64,000 bases of DNA. It comes from Hepsetus odoe (Eukaryota > Chordata > Actinopteri > Characiformes > Hepsetidae). The notes under the pieces were generated by a model that saw only the letters and a list, made by a program, of their open reading frames with translations, was not told where the DNA came from and searched no databases. Made by a program: the position numbers and the translations under genes. The stretch is taken from the NCBI GenBank assembly GCA_017165825.1, contig CM029378.1, positions 18,197,911-18,261,910 of the forward strand, read 5' to 3'. Each line of letters opens with the position of its first letter. Positions within the stretch are counted from its first letter, which is position 1. This document shows positions 1-11,542 of the stretch, one piece after another.

Positions 1-99
1 GTCCAGCAGGTCCAGGCAGCTGAAGACAGTGTCCTTTAGGCTCAGTCATCAGCCGAAGAGCCTTCCAGTCATGCTGAAGCGGCGGGTTTAGGAAGCAGC

Positions 100-360
100 C
101 GGCTGAGGATTAGCTCGCTGAAGTAACGTTAGCTGGCTGGCTAGCGGGCTAAGCTAGCAGCACAGCGAGCAAAAATGAACAATACAGTGTAAACAACAGA
201 GGCCGCGCGAGTTCTCCTGCCTTTCTCCTCCCTGTGTGGTCTCCCGATGTAGCCGAGAGCTACGGACATGTCCCAGCCCAGCTGCGGGGCTGCAGGAGAA
301 GCGGACACATGAGGAGCTGCGAGGACTCTGAGCTGCTGATGTGGAGCCTCCTGCGCGCTC
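100..360 (-). promoter_or_regulatory. CpG-rich probable promoter / 5' UTR of a divergent neighbour
   Basis: The stretch is rich in CpG and in GCTAGC/AACGTTAGC words that are frequent in teleost 5' UTRs, unlike the AT-rich flanks. On the minus strand a short ATG frame near 73-50 ends almost at once, as an upstream ORF would. By synteny the neighbour of lcmt1 is expected to be arhgap17, but I found no recognisable arhgap17 residues in the 100 bases that remain before the window edge. The assignment to any gene is inference. Confidence 0.35.
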
Positions 361-429
361 ACACCTCCCCACTAACCCACACCTCCTCCAAAATCCCCAC
401 TTTATCACCACACTGCTCCATTACGCTGC

Positions 430-1180
430 ACTTTTCACTCCTCACCCCTTTAATACCGCTCTTCACCCCTTTCCACTGGAATCCTACTTTTCACTCTTTA
501 CCCCTTTAATATCACTCTTCACTCTTTACCACTGGAATCTCACTTTTCCATTCCCCCCCTTAAATATCACTTTTCACTCTTTACCACTTCACTCATTTCT
601 TTATCAGTTTAATCTCACTTTTCACTCTTTACCACGCTAATCTCACTCTTCAGTCTTTATCAGTTTAATCTCACTCTTCATTCTTTACCACTTTAACTTT
701 TCAGTCTTTATCAATTTAATATCACTCTTTATTCTTTATCAGTTTAATCTCGCTCTTCATTCTATACCACTTTACTCTCACTCTTCAATCAGTTTAATCT
801 CACTCTTTATTCTTTCAATTTAATCTCACTCTTCAGTCTTTGTCAGTTTAATCTCACTCTTCAGTCTTTGTCAGTTTAATCTCACTCTTCAGTCTTTGTC
901 AGTTTAATCTCACTCTTCAGTCTTTGTTAGTTTAATCTCACTCTTCATTCTTTACCCCTTTAATCTCACTCTTCAGTCTTTATCAATTTAATCTCACTCT
1001 TTATTCTTTATCAGTTTAATATCACTCTTCATTCTTTTTCAGTCTAAGATCACTCTGTTCTATATCAATTTAATCTCACTCTTCATTCTTTATCAGTTTA
1101 AGCTCACTCTTAACTCTGTACCACTTTAATATCACTCTTTTTTACTTCAATATCACTCTTTACCACTTTCATCTCACTTT
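430..1180. repeat. Degenerate minisatellite, about 28-bp unit
   Basis: The sequence is a run of imperfect copies of a unit close to TTTAATCTCACTCTTCAGTC plus TTTATCAG. The cleanest copies lie at about 840-950, where consecutive 28-bp units are nearly identical. Frames open across it only encode the repeat. Confidence 0.85.
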
Positions 1181-1487
1181 TGCCTTTTTAACACTAAGTA
1201 ACAACAGAAATACAGAAATACGTGAATCTGTTACTGTGATATTTTACTCCACTTGTATCACTGATTTAAAAACTTTGATCTCAGATAAACGCACCAAACT
1301 AAAATCTGTAGTGATCTTCATTTCACAGAGGAACAGGGAACATGCGCCGTTTAAATCCCCATTTCTCCGCCTTGTTTCTTTACATGATATTTTGTTTCAG
1401 GATCTTCTTGTTGGTGTATGAAAAAAGTCATCCAAAAATAAAAGTAGTATTCTTGTTCACTGGAAATGTTTATTATGTGATATAAAG

Positions 1488-1722
1488 ACAGCGCAGTCCC
1501 TGTACCTGTGAACAGTCCGGTCCCTGTGAACAGTCCCTGTACCTGTGAACAGTCCCGGTCCCTGTGAACAGTCCGGTCCCTGTGAACAGTCCGGTCCCTG
1601 TGAACAGTCCCGGTCCCTGTGAACAGTCCGGTCCCTGTGAACAGTCCGGTCCCTGTGAACAGTCCCGGTCCCTGTGAACAGTCCCTGTACCTGTGAACAG
1701 TCCGGTCCCTGTGAACAGTCTG
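1488..1722. repeat. Minisatellite, 17-18-bp unit
   Basis: About thirteen near-perfect copies of GGTCCCTGTGAACAGTCC, with a variant carrying CTGTACCTGTGAACAG. The open frame on the minus strand is a by-product of the repeat. Confidence 0.9.
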
Positions 1723-1739
1723 ACAGGGAACTACACAAG

Positions 1740-1935
1740 AATCATTCAGTCATCTACTGCTGGTGCTGGATGCTGATTGGTTAGAAACCCTTTATCTAGA
1801 ACCTTGTCTCTTTAGGCACTTTGCAGCCTGTCACAGAAAAGCATGTGTTCCGATTTCTTTAATTATCTACTCAATATGTCCAAGATGAGGCAGAAAAGGC
1901 AGAAGTATTTTACACCAAGAAGGTGAATCTGTAGC
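1740..1935 (+). repeat. Dispersed repeat family C, 3' fragment
   Basis: It shares long near-identical stretches with 41815-41930, 43860-44030 and 58980-59080, including TTATCTAGAACCTTGT and TTTAGGCACTTTGCAG. The following 2100-2300 contains only AT-rich unique-looking sequence. This looks like a non-autonomous DNA element (MITE); no coding capacity is seen. Confidence 0.65.
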
Positions 1936-2299
1936 TGAGCGGAGAGGAGGCTCTTCTGCACTGTCCTGTTTCTCTTCAGCGGCTGTTTTATGTCCGAGTT
2001 CAAACATTTTTATGACAGTTTGCTCTGCTAACATGTATTTAAGCAGGTGCAGGTGGTTTTTGTCCTCTTCAAATAAAAAAAATATCACCAAGTAGGTCAG
2101 TCAGGGGTTTCAGTTATGAATTAAAGAGGACGTTTATCTCAACTCTAAAAACAACTCCACACAGAAATCCCATTTTCTATAGTCATTTTCGGTTTGTTAA
2201 GTTTACTCAAGATTTATTATTGATTGTTTATTTATTTTTTTTCAGTACCGCTAATTTCGTGTGTGTCTCAGAGTGTGTGTACACACCCACACTAGAAAG

Positions 2300-2699
2300 T
2301 GTGTGAAAATAGAGCGCAACCGTTGTGAAGCAGTGCGTGAAGTAAGGGAGAGTGTGATTTGGGACGCAGCCTCAGCTCGGCTGCCTGTGAGTGGCGGTAG
2401 AGAGCTTTGTAACTCTCGCGAGAATAAACGCGAAGACGAAGAAGAAGAAGAGCAAACGCTGGGGTGTAGATGTGACGTTCGACAACAATATCCAGAATTT
2501 CCGAGCATTTTGAGACGGGGTTGATTACATAAAGCAGAATAACAAGAGTCTAATGATCGTTGAGAGTCTCTGTGACCGTCACTGCTGGTTTTTTGCTCCA
2601 TTCCGGTTCAGCCGAGGCGGTTTGTCCTGATCTCGTGCAGAATTGCTGTCAGATGAGGAGAAACAAAAAGTCAGACCTGCTGTAAATTAGCGAGAGTTC
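2300..2699 (+). promoter_or_regulatory. lcmt1: lcmt1 promoter with TCTCGCGAGA palindrome
   Basis: CpG-containing DNA just upstream of the lcmt1 start codon. The perfect palindrome TCTCGCGAGA lies at 2414-2423, about 280 bases before the ATG. This word is a known core-promoter element of vertebrate housekeeping genes. No TATA box is evident, which agrees with a CpG housekeeping promoter. Transcription start is not determined. Confidence 0.55.
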
Positions 2700-5600
2700 A
2701 TGGCGTCCCAGACTCCTTTCACTGACTCAGATACAGCCGATGAAGCAGTCAGAGCGACCTGCGACGATGCTTCCACCTGCAAAAGGTAGAGGAGTCTGCC
2801 TGGATGGCAGGGCTGCTCGATTAAATCACAATCACGATTATTGCGGTCAGCACTGAGATCTCGATTATTGAACACGATTATTTATTGACTTGGGGAAACA
2901 TCACGCACTTTCTGTTGATAAGCAGTCAGTCTGTTGTCTTTTGAATGGACACAAAAAGAAAGGAAAAGCAAACAAAATAATCCACATATCTGTATGAATA
3001 ACATTTCAAAACATTTTCTTTACAAATAAGATGAACTGAGTGCACTGTTATAGACATCATCATTTAAAGCTTTAGGCCAGAAACACTGGTGTGTTGGCTT
3101 GCTCTGGTTTCAGAGACGAGCGATGATGTTTCCGTCTGCTGAAGATCCTCTCTGAAGGCTTTGCCAGACTGGAGAGCTGATCGCTTTATGTTGTTTGTAT
3201 GTTCGGAGTCCTGCTCCTTCATGAACTACAGTTAATAAACTCTTTTGGTTTTTCAGTTTCAGATGAGGCTTGATCCTGAGGCCGGGATTTGGTTGCATTT
3301 TGCACCTTTTATGTGAAATGTTTTGATTTTACATGCCTCTGATTACGCAGAATTCTGGGCTGCAGTTATTTAATGAAACACGATAAGTTAATATAATGTA
3401 TAAAACAATGTTGATGTTGCCAACTGTGCATCTGAGCTCTAAACACTACAAAAACACGATCTGCCTCATGAAACATTATACAGCAAGTCTTCGGCTTCAG
3501 GACCCAAAACTGAAATATCAACACGGCGTGGTGGTGGTCTAGTGGTCAGATACTTGCCTATGGACCTCTGGCTAAAGAGGTCCCGGGTTTGAATCCCACC
3601 TCTGGCACTACCACCACTGGGTCCCTGAGCAAGACCCTTAAACCCCGAGTGTCTCCAGGGGGACTGTCCCTGTAATCAGGACATGGAAGTCGCTCTGGAT
3701 AAGAGCATCTGCTAAAAGTCGCAAACGTAATTGTAACACGATTAGGACGTCAGAGCACTGAAGTATTTAAGCAAAACTCTGTCCCAAGATCCAGCAGTAA
3801 TTAAGTTACACTTGAGTGTTTATTTAGGTGGTTTTTTGGCAAAAAAAAGACTGACGTAAATGAATGTTTTATAAATGTGGTCTGTCGGGATTTTGAAGTG
3901 CAACAGTGTTTGCAAATGTGTCCTGTGAGATTAATGTTTATGTGAGACCCGAGGTCATTCAAATGCTATTTTCGGACAGGTGTGGTGATCAGGATCGAAA
4001 CAATATGCAGAATCATGACCTAATAGATTTCCACAAATTCATTTTCATTTAAGAATTATTCACACAAATGTTCTGAAACATTCAGCTTTGTTTATGAAAA
4101 CACTACAATTAAGAAACATTATTTACTTTTTAAAGATGATTAACAAACGACCTTGGTCTAGACATCAATTTTTATGTATTTATTTTTAAATCATTATCTG
4201 TAGGTTTGCAACTAGTAAAGGGTATTGGACAGACCTTTACATACAGTATTTTGTGCGGCAAACAGGTGAACGAAAGGCGCCTGAGATCAACAGAGGTAAA
4301 ATATCTTTCTTAATTACTTACTAATTACAGGATTCAACAAATTTTCACATCTCAGTTCAAGACTGTGTTACAAAGCAGTGTTTTTCTCTCTGTTTGAATG
4401 TTCTGTAGGTTATTATGCTCGTGTACAAGGAGTGAATAACCTGCTGGATGCGTTTCTTAAGAAGACCCAGTGTGACTGCCAGGTGGTCAGTCTAGGAGCA
4501 GGACTGGACACCACCTTCTGGAGGCTGAAGGTAAACTTAATAGAAAAGCTTATTTATACTCGCTGATTATTAGCATTATATTACATAAGGAAAGAAATTG
4601 CATAGCCATGCAAAACCACAGAGAATGTACATAATGTGGGGGAAATAAGTACTGGACACGTCACCAGTTTTTTAGTAAATGTATTTCTTATTCACATGCT
4701 ATTCTCGCCAGATTTTAAATATATGTGTAATAAAGTGGAAATCAACAATATTGTGTTATTTAAAAATTAAACATGACATTTGGTGGAAATGTTGTCAGTG
4801 GTTTATGAAATAAAACAAAAATGTTTGTGTCTTAATCTTTAATCTCATACCTGTAAGTATTAAAATGAGAAACTGATTACATTGCCATGGTCTCTTAATA
4901 TGATCATGACCAGCTGTCTGTTCTCATTGTTAGACTGAGAACACTTTGCCGAAAAAGTATTTTGAAGTTGACTTCCCCATGATTGTTGCCAGGAAAATAC
5001 ATCATATCAAGTAAGGTGTAGAACCTTCTTTTTTTTTTTTATATATATCTCACCATTTCATTTGTCACCATTTCAGAGACTTGTTTTTGCTCAAGTCGAG
5101 ACGTCATCACATTAGTCAAATGCCTGAAGAGGGCAGCAAAGCCCTTGTTTAATCATAGGCGCTCTCTTCATGTGTCACAGTCTTGGATGTTTCGTATGTT
5201 CTAGAAAAAGATGATTTTTCATGTCACGCTGTGAGGTGGCACTTGCTATGAAGTAAAATTAGCTGGGGTTATCAGTATGTAAATTATTATATTATCGATT
5301 GGGCCTTGAATAGTAGCATTTATTACTGCAGGTCATAAGCTTGGTGCATTTCCATTGACTTAGAAAAGATAATAAGGTGGATATACCAAGGCTGCCTTCT
5401 CATTGTTTAAAACACTGGAGCAATAGATTAAAAATGTGGGATCGTTCTTACTTCCCCAACATATTTTGCTGTCTGTTGTGATCACTGATGTAGAACTACA
5501 ACAACTTCTGTCTCTGAAAAACAGTCTCAGCTATAACCTTTGGCTAAAGAATTCATGAAAGTCTTTTTAAAAGACTGTATGATATCAGCAACTGCCAGAA

Positions 5601-8600
5601 AGCTTTTATTTAAGTCTGACAGTGGTTGTATCTGTGGTAATGGACTGTATGTTCGATATATGGATTGAGAATTATTACCTTAACCATCTATTTGCTGCTC
5701 GTTGTTTTATTCAGTAGTGAAGGAATGGCTTCTTACGTAGTTTTTGTTTCAAAGGTTGACATTAAATAATCATGTGAATGCGTTTGGTTAATCATCAGTT
5801 TGTCGATCAGAGGAAGACAGTTTCCACTTATTGTATTTGTTCCCCTCAAAGATTTTTTTCATCAGTGTCACTCTTTGCTTGCTCTTTAGGAAAAAATAAT
5901 ATTTGTCCACACTGACAATGCTTGAGGGCTGAAAAAAGGCTTTCTGTACCTTTCTTAGGAGACAAAAGACTGTCAGACAATGGTTAACAAGCAATAATTG
6001 CCTCATCATTGTCAGTTCTCTGCATTTGAGCATCTAGGAAGCTTATAGGACCACATTGTCTACTTAGATGTCACTTTGAATCTCGAATTTGAAATGGAAG
6101 AGTTCAGTGAAGGCCCACCTTTCCAATTATTTAACCGTTCATCAGAGCCAAAACGCAGACTCCTTGATCACTTTGAGCGTTTAGTGCACGCTCTAGGCTG
6201 GGCAAAGCATTATAAAAGAGTAATTTACTTAAGATTAATTTATTTTCACACTTGCCCCTTTACCCAAACATTGTAACTTTCAGAGATGCCTATTATTGTA
6301 CTTATGGCATATGGAGTTATATGTGGTGGGCAGTGCAGTACAGAAACAAGGCTGCATGGCTGTGATTGAAAAAAAATCATTACATTTGCTTGTCTGAATG
6401 AGCTATAATACAGAATTTCATGCATTTATTTTGCTGTTTCCTGTCGTTGTAAAGACATGACCTAGTAGGTGCTTTCTGTGTTTTAAATCTCAAGTGAAAG
6501 AACAGAAACAATTATGCACAAGGAAATCTTTTTTTCTTTCTGTTTTTACAGGACAAAGCCACCATTGTCCAAGCCCTTGATTGAGACCCATTCAGCTGAT
6601 TCTCTTCTATTAGGTATGAAAAAATCTGAAATTCATTTCAGAGTAGTTGGTTTTAGTCTAAAGATGTTTTATGTTGACATGCTCTGTTTTACTGACAGAT
6701 GGCCACAGCCTGGACTCAGACAGATATTGTATCATTGGTGCTGATCTCAGAGACCTCTCAGGTTTAGAGGAGAAACTCAGAAAATTCCAGATAAACACAG
6801 AGTAAGTCTTTTAGTTCAGTTTATATATATTTAGTGTTTTCCACAGCATGAGCACACTTGAGTAGTCGTTTGTTTAAGCCAGTTTAACATATGTAAGTGT
6901 GATATCTGAAGGTATATGGAAGATTAAGCACCTTATGACGAAGCTACACATTTACAGGTACATGGTGCTGGACTCAATTAATGAATTACAAACTGTGATC
7001 TAAGGATGCCTGGTACAATAAACACTCTGTCCTTGGCCATTCAATATATGATATAAAATGTATACTTTTACTGTTTGGTACATTGTGCCTCACATTTTCT
7101 GTGAAAGTCTTCCAGGGCTTATAATCATAGAATGTCTTGGGCATTTGTGTCTTTGGTTTCAATGAATCTGGCTTTAAAGTCATTTGAAGTACACTACCCA
7201 GATTTTTTGGGACTTGGCTTCACTCTGAATGCACATATAGGAAATTTCTTTACTGTTTCAACATCAAGTATGAGAAAATCAACATTGCTTATTACACAGT
7301 AATTTCCTGTGCACTATACTGTAGAGGTGCTAATTATTGGCAAGCACTTGTTAGTGTTATCTGAACGTATACAGTCCAGCTGACTATGGTGTAATGTTAG
7401 CACACTCATTTCACAGCCCTCATTAGTGAAGATGAGACACAGTTACATAACCTTTAAACTAGGCAGTACCACTTTATCACTACTACTCTATTTGTTCTCC
7501 ACGGCAGTTCAACTCCATAGCGAGGCATAACCGGCCATTTTACACACCTTATCATCTCTTGGCTCATCCGCTGATGATTTCTGCATGCTTAGTGGTTCGT
7601 GGAACTCCAGTCTGCCTTGTCGTTGTCATGCAGTATTACTTTATGCCATTGTGTTGTCTACATATAGGTTGCCCACCCTCTTTGTGTCTGAATGTGTACT
7701 GGTGTACATGACCCCGGAGCAGTCATCCAAACTTGTGCACTGGGCGGCAGACACCTTCCACACTGCCATGTTCATCAACTATGAACAGGTATAAAATATA
7801 AAGCACAGATGGCAGGATATATAGAGAGATCATATCTGCAATATTTCTTTTCAAAAAATTGTAACAAATTAAAAACGGTGCCTGGCCATTACAGAATATC
7901 TTTAAGAAAGAGAGCAACAACTCCACAAATTCAGTGGGGTAGATTTAATTTCATTTACTTTATTGAATAATCATGTTTTTTTTTTTTTTTACCTCTCATA
8001 GGTTAACATGGCTGACCGCTTTGGACAGATTATGATTGAGAATCTGCAGAGGCGTCAGTGTAATCTGGCTGGAGTGGATGTTTGCCAGTCGTTGGACTCT
8101 CAGGTAGCAAAGAAAAAAAATGTTATGTGGGTTTTTTACTTGGTGTAACATTGTTAGTACTGTTGCTGTCTCATGTCCAGTAGTCTGAAAAACAAATCTG
8201 TCAGACCCAGATCTTGTGCTGTAGCAGCTGCTGTTACATCACCAATTCCCATGCAGGCAGTTTCAGTAAAATAGTGGAAGTCAGCTTTACCAAGGGTAAT
8301 ACAGGGAGGGGCTACTGATAAAATGCTTGAGAGTGCAGTCAGATATTCTTATTAAAAGTCTTTGTTTATTGTATGTTTTCATTGTGTGCTTATTTTAAAG
8401 TGGGTTAGACAGACCTGATTGTTAGTGTGAAATCTGTTTGTAGAAAGAACGCTTCATGTCGGCAGGATGGGAGAGTGTGAATGCTCTGGACATGATGGCA
8501 GTCTACAGCCTGCTTCCTCAGGATGACGTCAACAGGTGCAAGAAATAGCAAATATATAGAGCAACAGACTTACTAAACATTGAATACACTTATCACATAT

Positions 8601-9542
8601 TGTCACCATTTAATCAGAAACATAGAATATGTGTCAAACAGCCAGATTAGTAAAACCTGGGGAGCAAATACCACCACATCTGGTGTTCTCCCACAGAATG
8701 ACAAACTGCTTTGGGTGCTTTGGGTCCAGGCCTTCACATTGCTGTATACCGTGACTTAACGTTGTTACAGACCAAGTACATGCCTTCAAGCAAACAATAA
8801 CCCCTATTGCCAGTTGCCTTTTTCAGCTGAATAACATGTATTGCCACACTGCCATACTTATTCAGGAATTAAATACAGAGACATTTTTCTCAAATTGCCC
8901 AGGTCTCAATCAGAATGAGCACCTTTGAGATGTGCTGGTCAAACTGTCCATGGAAATGACCACTTACAGGGTTTTGGCATCTTGGTGGCAGATGCCATAG
9001 CACACATTCAGAGGTCTTGTTGACACTAAGCCCACAATGATCAGAGTTGTTTTCTTTGGAGGCCTGCTTTGTACTTTTGGCTCACTTTGTAGGTGAAATT
9101 ATTAACAGCCCCGGCTGTTGCTGCACAACCCTCTGTACCTCTTTTATTAATCGAAAGTAGTAAAGGTTGATTTGATTATAATTTACCATTGTGATGGTGA
9201 ATCATGTCACAGAGGTCAAAGGTGCTTTAAATAGGTAAAGAGGGACGGTTCCTTAAATGTACATCATTGCATCCTCAGGATGGAACGACTGGAATTTTTG
9301 GATGAAAAAGAACTGCTTCAGCAACTTCTGCAACACTACTGCATCTGCTGGGCCATGAAGGATGCACTTAGTTTGGGTGAGGTTACCTGTTCCTGCCTTC
9401 AAGACCAAAAGTCCATCAGAGTGTGGCTAAATATTTTAATCATTTGTTACATTCGTAAAACATAAAAATAGAATATTAGAAAATTCAAGTAATCTGATCT
9501 GAATTTCACTCTTCTCTAGGTCTTTCACAAATCGGCTTTTGA
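2700..9542 (+). CDS. lcmt1: Leucine carboxyl methyltransferase 1 (PP2A methyltransferase), 11 exons
   Basis: Exons: 2700-2785, 4204-4295, 4409-4530, 4934-5010, 6552-6613, 6699-6801, 7668-7788, 8002-8103, 8444-8535, 9279-9376, 9520-9542. All junctions are GT/AG and keep phase, giving 325 residues against 334 in human LCMT1. The enzyme methylates the C-terminal leucine of the protein phosphatase 2A catalytic subunit using S-adenosylmethionine, in the cytosol. The SAM-binding loop is SLGAGLDTTFWRLK at residues 87-100, followed by FEVDFP (110-115), GADLRDL (160-166) and ECVLVYMTPEQ (189-199), all matching the family. Start choice: the ATG at 2700 leads into an N-terminus ending CDDASTCKR, like the human CEDASLCKR. 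The C-terminus is short (SLGLSQIGF), as in human. Introns hold a SINE and a Tc1-like relic. No disabling change is seen; identity is firm. Confidence 0.95.
2806..2890. mobile_element. Possible hAT-type element end in lcmt1 intron 1
   Basis: The sequence begins CAGGGCTGCTCGATTAAATC and continues with repeated CGATTATT words. This start resembles termini of non-autonomous hAT elements common in teleosts. No right terminus was identified, so the call is tentative. Confidence 0.35.
3523..3735 (+). mobile_element. tRNA-derived SINE, family A
   Basis: The head has an A-box-like TGGTCTAGTGGTCAGATAC and a B-box-like GGGTTTGAATCCCACC, as in RNA polymerase III promoters of tRNA-derived SINEs. The tail reads TCGCTCTGGATAAGAGCATC then TGCTAAA, a widespread teleost SINE/LINE tail. 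Further copies are at 15267-15465 (+), 19998-20190 (-) and 22618-22792 (-). It lies in lcmt1 intron 1. Confidence 0.85.
8690..9080 (+). mobile_element. Tc1-like transposase relic in lcmt1 intron 9
   Basis: Reading through frameshifts, the plus strand gives fragments resembling the DDE domain of Tc1-like transposases: HCHTA near 8850, NEHLWDVL-like near 8915 and HTFRGLV near 9002. No intact frame or terminal repeats were found. This is a decayed fossil. Confidence 0.55.
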
Positions 9543-9747
9543 GTTTGATGTGCCCTCCTTTGAGGAACTGCTTCCTTGTGGCGAGGTCAACATGAATCAG
9601 AGGAAGTCATTTCATTTTTTTCTTTGTGACGTCAATGAATCCCAAGACCACTGTAATTATTTTTTTTTTTTTTTGCATTTTTCTCTGTCCAGTATGTTTG
9701 GAATGTTACACCTGAAACTGTAATTGTTTTGCAGTTTGAGCCGAGCT

Positions 9748-9785
9748 AATAAATTATGAATATTAAACCTTATTTGAAGAATAAA
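9748..9785 (+). other. lcmt1: lcmt1 polyadenylation signals
   Basis: AATAAA occurs at 9748-9753 and again at 9780-9785, 206-243 bases after the lcmt1 stop codon. Either would end the transcript well before aqp8. Confidence 0.5.
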
Positions 9786-10439
9786 TTTCATAAAATCTAA
9801 ATTTCAAAAATCTCTCTGTAATATATATGCAAAATATACAGCATTTAAACACTTTTAATAATGCATTGCCTTCTCGTGTATTAGAGCTTAGGTTTCGGTG
9901 AGCACTGGAAACTGGCAAGTTGTCAATAACCTTTGCACTTGTAGGTTGGGGTCAAAAATTTGTTTAAAGGGTAACAGACACAGTAGTAAAAGTATGGCTG
10001 ATTATTTAATGATGACGCAGTCATTTTTTTCATTCACTTTTTTAGTGATGTGAACATGGGAACATGGTGCCTAAAGTTTGTGGACACTTTCAATTATTTT
10101 CTCTTGCATATAGTATAACATCAGATTTTCACACCAGCACAAAAACCAGATAAAGTGACTTAATGAAATATTAAATTTGGTCATTTAATTCTTTTATAAT
10201 CTAATATTTGTTTAAATCTTATATTTGGTGTAATCCCCGTGTGCAGCAATGTCTGCTACTAACAATCTGGGTAACTTTTGCTCAGACCTGCATATTGGCT
10301 TGGGGATTTTTTTCTCTCCAGAAGCACTTGGCCTGGTCAAGAGGCAAAAACATTACATAATGATGTGCTTGTCAGCAAATGTGGGAGAAAATTATTGAAA
10401 TGTTTAAAAGATGTTCCTAAAAGAAAGATTAGTGATAGA

Positions 10440-10590
10440 TTTGCATGTTTCCCTTCTGTCCCCATCACTGCTTCCTGGGCACTTCAAATAGCTGCTGTAT
10501 GGGTGAAACGCTGAGCCTGCATTTTGTTGTGGGTCACCGTGTTTTGTGCTGTGTATTGACAAAGTTGTCACTTTCACTTTGATATCATAA
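10440..10590 (+). mobile_element. SINE family B, 3' fragment
   Basis: Matches the second half of the complete copies at 35480 and 40990: CCCATCACTGCTTCCTGGGC, then TGTGTATTGACAAAG and CACTTTCACTTT. The 5' tRNA-like head is missing. The flanking 9800-10440 is AT-rich and shows no gene. Confidence 0.7.
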
Positions 10591-10689
10591 AACGATTTAA
10601 AGAATCTGAGTGTGTAAAGGGCAAGGCTGCTTCCCTAAGATCTCACACAGCGCTGTGTCATCGTTCACAGCATCATTCATCAATAGCTG

Positions 10690-10900
10690 ATAGAACCACA
10701 TGTGCAAGACATGGTTTTTTTTCAACATGACTATGCAAAACTACCTTCTGCCCACATTACAAAAGCAAGGCTGTGAAATAAGTGGATACTGGACTGGCCT
10801 GCCTTCAGGCCTGATCTGTCCCAGCTGGGAATGTGTGGAGAACTTTGAAATAAAAAATGCAAATTGATGACTGTTGTATACATCAAGATGTATTTTCAGG
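10690..10900 (+). mobile_element. Possible DNA-transposon (Tc1/mariner-type) relic
   Basis: With stops ignored the plus strand gives TFFQH-like and WPAFRPDL-like pieces (about 10708-10815), reminiscent of the QHDN...WPA.SPDL region of Tc1/mariner transposases. The similarity is short and the frame is broken. The rest of 10900-11540 shows only a poly-C run at 11471-11484. Confidence 0.3.
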
Positions 10901-11542
10901 AATAATGGTACAAAATAACACCTCTTCCCCATTGTCCCATCTTTTCTAAATTAGGGTTGTATAAATGTAAAAGTGTTGTTTCTGACTCGATGATGTGTGT
11001 TAAAATGCTGGGTGTTTTTCTCTGACAGGGATTCATAGGTCTCTGACGCTGAGAGAGTTTCTCTTTGTGTCTGTGCGAGAGTATTTCGAGGGAAATATTA
11101 ACCCAGCATGACCTTGTGTGTCCAGCGTGCAGTTCTCTAAAGCTGTAACTGTAGCCTGTGTGAGATCAGCACTGTGGTTATTTAATGTGATTAGAAATAA
11201 TATGAATATTAAATAGTATGACTATAATTAATGTGATGGAGTTGAAAGATTTATAGATGATGAATCCTACATGTAGCTTGTATATCGACTGCATGTGGAT
11301 GAAGCATGGACTCCCATATCCAAATTTTATGGTCCAATTCCATTCGTTATCAGGCTCAGATAAGCTATCTTGAACTCCTCGTCCCCTGAACACCCACCCT
11401 CTGTGTTTGACTGTATTCTTTAGCCTTTGAATGGACCACCAAAGATCTTCCCCTCCCCTCTATTTTCTTGCCCCCCCCCCCCCCAAATATACACCTCTGT
11501 CAATAGGAGCTATGAACACATGAGCATTACACTGGCAACAGC

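Noticed and set aside
1..60. Minus-strand stretch reading KDTVFSCLDLLD
   Set aside because: It looks codon-like and could be the end of an exon of the neighbour, but there is no start codon in frame and I could not match it to a gene.
1488..1722. CRISPR-like regular repeats
   Set aside because: The units are directly adjacent without unique spacers, and the genome is eukaryotic.
1457..1738. Open frame on the minus strand, 93 codons
   Set aside because: It only translates the 17-18-bp minisatellite; no other coding sign.
3540..3600. tRNA-like A and B boxes
   Set aside because: They are the heads of SINEs; the cloverleaf is not preserved, so no tRNA gene is called.
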